9,687 bases of DNA from NCBI GenBank assembly GCA_030625995.1, contig DAOUPU010000082.1, positions 1-9,687 of the forward strand, in the 5' to 3' direction. The DNA is from Flavobacteriaceae bacterium. Lineage in GTDB: Bacteria; Bacteroidota; Bacteroidia; Flavobacteriales; Flavobacteriaceae. This document shows, in pieces, positions 5,632 through 9,687 of this stretch. Both the position numbers and the translations under genes were made by a program. Each line of letters opens with the position of its first letter. Positions within the stretch are counted from its first letter, which is position 1. Under the pieces are notes generated by a model. It ran no database searches, had not been told where the DNA came from, and was given only the letters and a program-made list of their open reading frames with translations.

Positions 5632-6687
5632 ATGAAAGCCGTCTATAACAAGTATATTCTTAATTTCAAGCAACCCGGAGGTACATCCAGAGGAATACTG
5701 CGTTCGAAAGAAACATATTTTCTAAGAATAACTGATCCAACCAGTCTTGGAATAGGTGAGTGTGCTTTATTCAGAGGTTTGAGTGCCGATGATGTCCCCA
5801 ATTATGAAGAAAAACTACGGTGGTTGTGCGATAATATTCATTTAAACAGGGGTATTCTGTTAGATTCACTGCTTGAGTTTCCTTCTATTCAGTTTGGTTT
5901 AGAACAAGCCCTACTATCTCTAAAAAGTAAGAATACATTCGAATTATTTCCTTCAGAATTTACAAAAGGTAATGATGCAATCCCCATAAACGGATTGATC
6001 TGGATGGGAGATAAATTATTCATGCAAAAGCAAATTAAGGAGAAATTGGCAAATGGGTTTACCACAATTAAATTAAAAATAGGAGCAATTGATTTTGCAA
6101 CAGAAATAGATCTATTAAAATCTATAAGAAAAGAATTTAATGAGAGGGAGATTGCATTAAGAGTAGATGCTAATGGTGCCTTTCAACCTGAAGATGCATT
6201 GGAAAAACTCAAAGTTTTATCTGAATTTGACCTGCATTCTATTGAACAGCCCATTAAACCAAATCATTGGGAGGAAATGGCTGAACTATGTAAAACGTCG
6301 CCTTTAGCAATAGCCTTAGATGAAGAGTTAATTGGAGTTTTTGAACTAAAAGATAAAGAAAACCTAATTCAAACCATACAGCCTCAATACCTAATTTTAA
6401 AACCCAGTTTAATAGGAGGTTACCTAGGAACGGAATCCTGGATAGAAATGGCTGAAAAGAATAATATAGGTTGGTGGATAACCTCCGCTTTAGAAAGTAA
6501 TATAGGACTGAATGCCATTGCACAATTCACGTATAAACTAAAAACAAAAATACCTCAGGGATTAGGAACCGGAAGCTTATTTACAAATAATATACATTCA
6601 CCTTTGATGGTTAAGAATGGCAAGCTTTATTATAGGAATAATGATAAGAATTATGACTGGAGTAATTATCAAAAACTTTTTAAATAA
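5632..6687 (+). CDS. menC: o-Succinylbenzoate synthase
   Basis: MenC dehydrates SHCHC to o-succinylbenzoate in menaquinone synthesis, in the cytosol. The 351-aa protein shows the enolase-superfamily layout, with an N-terminal capping domain (about 1-110, including IGECALFRGLS at 41-51) followed by a (beta/alpha)7-beta barrel. Key residues are visible: the KxK motif in TIKLKIG (K147, K149), RVDANGAF with metal ligand D179, IEQPI with E205, ALDEE with D230, and LKPSLIGG with K257 as the second catalytic lysine. The closing GLGTGSLF (310-317) is also typical. All the residues needed for Mg2+ binding and proton transfer are present. The ATG at 5632 gives the family-like short lead into the first strand. 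It is the first gene of a menC-CPBP-menE run with gaps of 40 and 49 nt, so the three are probably cotranscribed. A dipeptide epimerase is the main alternative, made unlikely by the adjacent menE. Confidence 0.93.
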   Translation: MKAVYNKYILNFKQPGGTSRGILRSKETYFLRITDPTSLGIGECALFRGLSADDVPNYEEKLRWLCDNIHLNRGILLDSLLEFPSIQFGLEQALLSLKSKNTFELFPSEFTKGNDAIPINGLIWMGDKLFMQKQIKEKLANGFTTIKLKIGAIDFATEIDLLKSIRKEFNEREIALRVDANGAFQPEDALEKLKVLSEFDLHSIEQPIKPNHWEEMAELCKTSPLAIALDEELIGVFELKDKENLIQTIQPQYLILKPSLIGGYLGTESWIEMAEKNNIGWWITSALESNIGLNAIAQFTYKLKTKIPQGLGTGSLFTNNIHSPLMVKNGKLYYRNNDKNYDWSNYQKLFK

Positions 6688-6727
6688 TGGTATCTTGCAT
6701 TTCACTGTTTAACATTTGATATACGTA

Positions 6728-7693
6728 ATGATGAATTTTATACAACAAGGGTTTAAAGGAAAAAATGAATGGTGGAGATATGTTTTGACTATAACTCTAA
6801 TATTTATTGGAGTACAGTTTGCGGCAATTCCATTATCTATAGCAGCTTTTATTGAATTGGATTTTAATTGGACGGATTTTCTAAAAGGAGCTGAAGATAG
6901 TTTTATGAGTATAGAAATGGATAATAATTTGTATCTGTTTCTAATGATCTTCACCTTTATTGCGGCAATCTGCATCTTGTACCTATGTGTCAAATATTTG
7001 CATCATAAACAGTTTCTGGATATTATTACATCTAGGGAAAAACTGGATTGGAGTCGTGTATTTTTTGCATTTTTATTATGGGGAGCCATTTCGGCTATCA
7101 TAATTACAATTCAAATAGCCTCATTCCCTGAGGATTATATATGGAATTTCAAACCAATACCCTTTTTGATTTTGCTTTTAGTATCGTTTTTATTTTTACC
7201 ATTTCAGACGAGTGCGGAAGAGTTGGTCTTTAGGGGCTATCTCATGCAAGGCTTTGGTATCTTATCAGGAAACAGGTGGTTTCCCTTATTAATAACTTCC
7301 GTTATTTTTGGATCCTTGCATTTTATGAACCCGGAGGTTGAAAAAATGGGGAACGTCACCATGATTTTTTATATAGGAACTGGTTTATTCTATGGAATAG
7401 CAACATTGATGGACAACGGTCTGGAACTTTCTTTAGGGCTTCACGCATCAAATAATGTGATTGCCGCCTTTTTAGTTACCACGGATTGGATGGTCTTTCA
7501 GACAGATGCTTTGTATATAGATATTTCGGAACCATCGGTAGGTATGGAGATGCTTTTGCCAGTATTAATTTTGTATCCTTTGGTACTCCTTATTTTTTCT
7601 AAGAGATATCGTTGGGAAAATTGGAAAAACAAATTATTTGGTAAGATTGAAGATCCCAGGCAATTTCTGACAGATCCTCATGAAAATAATTAG
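6728..7693 (+). CDS. CPBP-family intramembrane metalloprotease (Abi/CAAX-type)
   Basis: The 321-aa polytopic membrane protein carries all three CPBP motifs. These are EELVFRG (E164, E165, R169), FGSLH (F194, H198) and HASNN (H239, N243), which form the metal site within the membrane. About eight hydrophobic segments can be seen, near 19-40, 68-90, 111-131, 144-158, 184-199, 211-226, 236-252 and 275-291. A charged cytosolic tail follows (293-321). The N-terminus is FIQQGFKGKNEWWRY, an amphipathic lead-in. The start at the first ATG (6728, with another ATG at once after it) is preferred to an upstream TTG at 6716, which would add only IYV. CPBP proteins cleave prenylated or other membrane substrates, but the target here is unknown. 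Its place between two menaquinone genes suggests cotranscription and perhaps a link to quinone or membrane status. That link is inference. Confidence 0.92.
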   Translation: MMNFIQQGFKGKNEWWRYVLTITLIFIGVQFAAIPLSIAAFIELDFNWTDFLKGAEDSFMSIEMDNNLYLFLMIFTFIAAICILYLCVKYLHHKQFLDIITSREKLDWSRVFFAFLLWGAISAIIITIQIASFPEDYIWNFKPIPFLILLLVSFLFLPFQTSAEELVFRGYLMQGFGILSGNRWFPLLITSVIFGSLHFMNPEVEKMGNVTMIFYIGTGLFYGIATLMDNGLELSLGLHASNNVIAAFLVTTDWMVFQTDALYIDISEPSVGMEMLLPVLILYPLVLLIFSKRYRWENWKNKLFGKIEDPRQFLTDPHENN

Positions 7694-7742
7694 AAATTGG
7701 TATTAAATAATTCGTCATACATCTATAGATAAGGATTCACTT

Positions 7743-8825
7743 ATGAAAGCATTGAAATATCATAAAGAATTTAAATTGAACGGAATTTCCTTTGATTCTA
7801 CAGATGATTTAATCGCTTATACTAGAGGTAAATACCAAGAAATATTCTGGTTTATAACGGATTGGTTTGATAATCTGGATTTTATAATTGTAAGTACTTC
7901 GGGTTCTAAAGGAAGACCAAAATCGGTAAAGATTAAAAAAAAGCATATGGTCAATTCAGCTTTGGCGACAGGTGAATATTTTGAATTGATAGCGAAAACC
8001 AAAGCACTTTTATGCTTGTCAACAAATTTCATTGCCGGCAAAATGATGTTGGTAAGAGCGCTGGTCCTTGGGTGGGATTTAGATATTGTGGAAACGAAGA
8101 TCGACCCGCTTGAAAATATAACCAAAGATTATGATTTTTCGGCAATGGTACCCCTGCAATTATATCATTCTTTGGGCAAAATAAGCCATATAAAGAAATT
8201 AATTGTTGGAGGTGGACCTATATCAAAAAACATGCTAAACGAAATACAAACTGTAAAAACTGAGGTTTACGCTACTTTTGGAATGACAGAAACCGTTTCT
8301 CACATAGCGGTAAAGAAATTAAATCACATTGTTTTGGATGGTACTAATTCTGCCAATGAAATATATTTTAATGTGCTGCCTGGTATTGAAATATTAACTG
8401 ATTTAAATGGATGCTTAGTGATCGATTCTACAGACATATCTGATAAGGTAATAGTTACTAAGGATCTGGTAAAAATTTACTCAGACAGTCAGTTTGAATG
8501 GTTAGGAAGATTTGACAATATAATTAACAGTGGTGGTGTAAAAATAATACCGGAACAAGTTGAAAAAAAACTTCAAGAAATTATCTTTGGTAGATTCTTT
8601 ATTAGTTCTATGCCAGATGATATCTTGGGTGAAAAATTAATTTTATTAATTGAAAGCAGTTCAAATGACTCTGAAGAGTTAGGTATTTATAAGGATCTGA
8701 TTTCAAAACTAAAAACCTTAGGCAAGTATGAGATTCCGAAAGAAATATTTTTAGTTGATATATTTCAAGAAACCGGCACAAAAAAAATCCAGCGACAAAA
8801 AACGCTGGATTTACTATTTGACTAA
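7743..8825 (+). CDS. menE: o-Succinylbenzoate-CoA ligase
   Basis: MenE activates the MenC product, o-succinylbenzoate, with ATP and CoA to give o-succinylbenzoyl-CoA for MenB. The adenylate-forming motifs appear in order. The phosphate loop is STSGSKGRPK (51-60), where the usual TT is replaced by SK. Then come GGGPIS (156-161), FGMTET (179-184), TKDLV (239-243) and GRFDNIINSGGVKI (255-268). The C-terminal GTKKIQRQK (345-353) includes the probable catalytic A10 lysine (K347 or K348). At 360 aa it is much shorter than E. coli MenE (about 450) because the N-terminal lobe before the phosphate loop is only 50 residues; the Bacteroidota form is generally compact. It is the last gene of the menC-CPBP-menE run. 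Its final codons contain the secA terminator on the other strand. The context makes an unrelated acyl-CoA ligase unlikely. Confidence 0.92.
   Translation: MKALKYHKEFKLNGISFDSTDDLIAYTRGKYQEIFWFITDWFDNLDFIIVSTSGSKGRPKSVKIKKKHMVNSALATGEYFELIAKTKALLCLSTNFIAGKMMLVRALVLGWDLDIVETKIDPLENITKDYDFSAMVPLQLYHSLGKISHIKKLIVGGGPISKNMLNEIQTVKTEVYATFGMTETVSHIAVKKLNHIVLDGTNSANEIYFNVLPGIEILTDLNGCLVIDSTDISDKVIVTKDLVKIYSDSQFEWLGRFDNIINSGGVKIIPEQVEKKLQEIIFGRFFISSMPDDILGEKLILLIESSSNDSEELGIYKDLISKLKTLGKYEIPKEIFLVDIFQETGTKKIQRQKTLDLLFD
8781..8812 (-). terminator. Intrinsic terminator of secA, lying inside the menE coding region
   Basis: AAATCCAGCG (8785-8794) and CGCTGGATTT (8803-8812) form a perfect 10-bp stem around an 8-nt loop. 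Read on the minus strand, the stem runs into seven consecutive T (complement of 8781-8787), a strong Rho-independent layout starting 20 nt after the secA stop. On the plus strand only TTT follows at once, so it would work weakly for menE. The seven A belong to the AAA AAA codons of the menE lysine motif. Confidence 0.8.
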
Positions 8826-8832
8826 ATTTTTT

Positions 8833-9687
8833 CTATTCGTTCACAATGACCCATTCACCTTTTTGAATTAAGGGTATTGCCTGTTTGAATTTCACCACTT
8901 TACTCTGACCATTCGTAATATTTTTAATAGTAACCTTTTCATTTCTGCCAATTTTACGTTCCGTTCTAACAATGGTCTCTGTTATTTGCGGTTGCTGCGT
9001 TTGATGTGCTTGAGAACTCTGAGTTGGGCTTTGATAATCCTCTTTGCTGAGTTGCATTTTTTCTCTTTTACGTTCTCTCTCTTGGGAAACTTGTTGAGGA
9101 CTCTGACTAGGTAATTCTCCTTTAAACAAGAAGGACAACACCTCTTTATTTACCTTATCAAGCATCATTGTAAACAATTCGAAAGCCTCAAATTTATAGA
9201 TGAGTAAAGGATCTTTTTGTTCATAGGTTGCATTCTGAACCGATTGTTTCAGATCATCCATTTTACGTAAATGATCTTTCCACATATCATCAATTATGGC
9301 CAATGTAATATTTTTCTCAAAATCGTTTACCAGCTGTTTTCCCTGACTTTCGTATGCCTCTTTTAAATTTGTTGATACCGATAATGTTTTAACTCCGTCA
9401 GTAAAAGGAACCAAAATTCTTTCATAACGATCCCCTTGTTTTTCGTAGACATCTTTGATTACAGGGAATGCCATTACCGCGTTCCGTTCAATTTTATTTT
9501 GATAGTGTTTATAAACAACATCAAACAATTCATCAACTAAAACCCGTTCATCTTTTTGTGTAAATTCTTCTTCGGAAAAAGGTGATGTCGAAGATGAAAA
9601 ACGAATCAACTCAAATTCAAAGTTCTTATAATCATTATTTACTTTATTTTCAGCTACAATTGCATCACAGGTATCGTAGATCATATT
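8833..9687 (-). CDS. secA: Preprotein translocase ATPase SecA, C-terminal part (gene continues past the window edge)
   Basis: SecA is the cytosolic/peripheral motor that drives unfolded preproteins through SecYEG. Only the last ~284 codons are inside the window; the reading frame is open to base 9687, so the first Met in view (9684) is internal. The visible part covers the helical wing region and the long scaffold helix. Its signatures are IIDDMWKDHLRKMDDLKQSV (130-149, counted from that Met) and the segment ATYEQKDPLLIYKFEAFELF (152-171), which are typical of SecA. A polar, Gln/Ser-rich linker (about 191-240) follows. The end is a short beta-rich tail (244-283) with IGRNEKVTIKN and GEWVIVNE. 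The usual zinc-binding CxCxxxxxxxC(H/C) motif is absent; the tail keeps only the IGRN that often precedes it. The gene converges on menE with 7 nt between stops. Confidence 0.95.
   Translation of the reverse strand, partial: NMIYDTCDAIVAENKVNNDYKNFEFELIRFSSSTSPFSEEEFTQKDERVLVDELFDVVYKHYQNKIERNAVMAFPVIKDVYEKQGDRYERILVPFTDGVKTLSVSTNLKEAYESQGKQLVNDFEKNITLAIIDDMWKDHLRKMDDLKQSVQNATYEQKDPLLIYKFEAFELFTMMLDKVNKEVLSFLFKGELPSQSPQQVSQERERKREKMQLSKEDYQSPTQSSQAHQTQQPQITETIVRTERKIGRNEKVTIKNITNGQSKVVKFKQAIPLIQKGEWVIVNE

Noticed and set aside
6716..6727. TTG start adding MIYV to the CPBP protease
   Set aside because: Two consecutive ATG codons follow at 6728 and 6731 and fit the N-terminus better; no evidence favours TTG.
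7817..8125. Minus-strand 102-codon ORF inside menE
   Set aside because: Antisense to the conserved phosphate-loop region of MenE; composition is that of a reversed coding strand.

Overview
The window is AT-rich. It looks like a chromosomal segment from a member of the Bacteroidota, probably a flavobacterium-like marine or environmental lineage. The evidence is a lipoprotein with an acidic run after the lipobox cysteine, a TonB-dependent receptor with a DEVIVIS-type TonB box, a DUF4468 protein, a short Bacteroidota-type MenE, a SecA whose tail lacks the zinc-binding SEC-C motif, and a TAnnTTTG-type -7 box ahead of menC. The genus cannot be fixed from sequence alone.

Layout: (1) 222-3118 holds two same-strand genes that look like a copper-acquisition module. 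The first is a Met/His-rich, YtkA/FixH-like two-domain lipoprotein. The second is a TonB-dependent receptor with the paired CxxxM and HxM motifs of the OprC/NosA copper receptors. A strong intrinsic terminator hairpin lies between them, and three dyad symmetries lie upstream of the first gene. (2) 3119-3677 is gene-free but full of repeats: a cluster of alternating TTGTTGGT/ACCAACAA half-sites around a GC-rich block, then a 181-bp segment bounded by 20-bp near-perfect inverted repeats. (3) 3678-4922 carries a UPF0173-type metallo-beta-lactamase-fold hydrolase and a VOC/glyoxalase-fold protein. (4) 4920-5492 on the minus strand is a DUF4468 secreted protein whose reading frame runs directly into a tRNA-Arg(CCU) gene and uses a stop codon inside the tRNA. 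(5) 5632-8825 is a three-gene run: menC, a CPBP intramembrane protease, menE. MenC and MenE catalyse consecutive steps of menaquinone synthesis (SHCHC to o-succinylbenzoate to o-succinylbenzoyl-CoA). (6) 8833-9687 on the minus strand is the 3' part of secA, convergent with menE. The best secA terminator lies inside the menE coding sequence.

The points most worth following up are the copper-type receptor/lipoprotein pair with its internal terminator, the CDS-into-tRNA overlap, the secA terminator embedded in the catalytic-lysine codons of menE, and the two non-coding repeat structures. Most protein functions here belong to known families. I see no clear unknown multi-gene machine such as a defence or CRISPR system.
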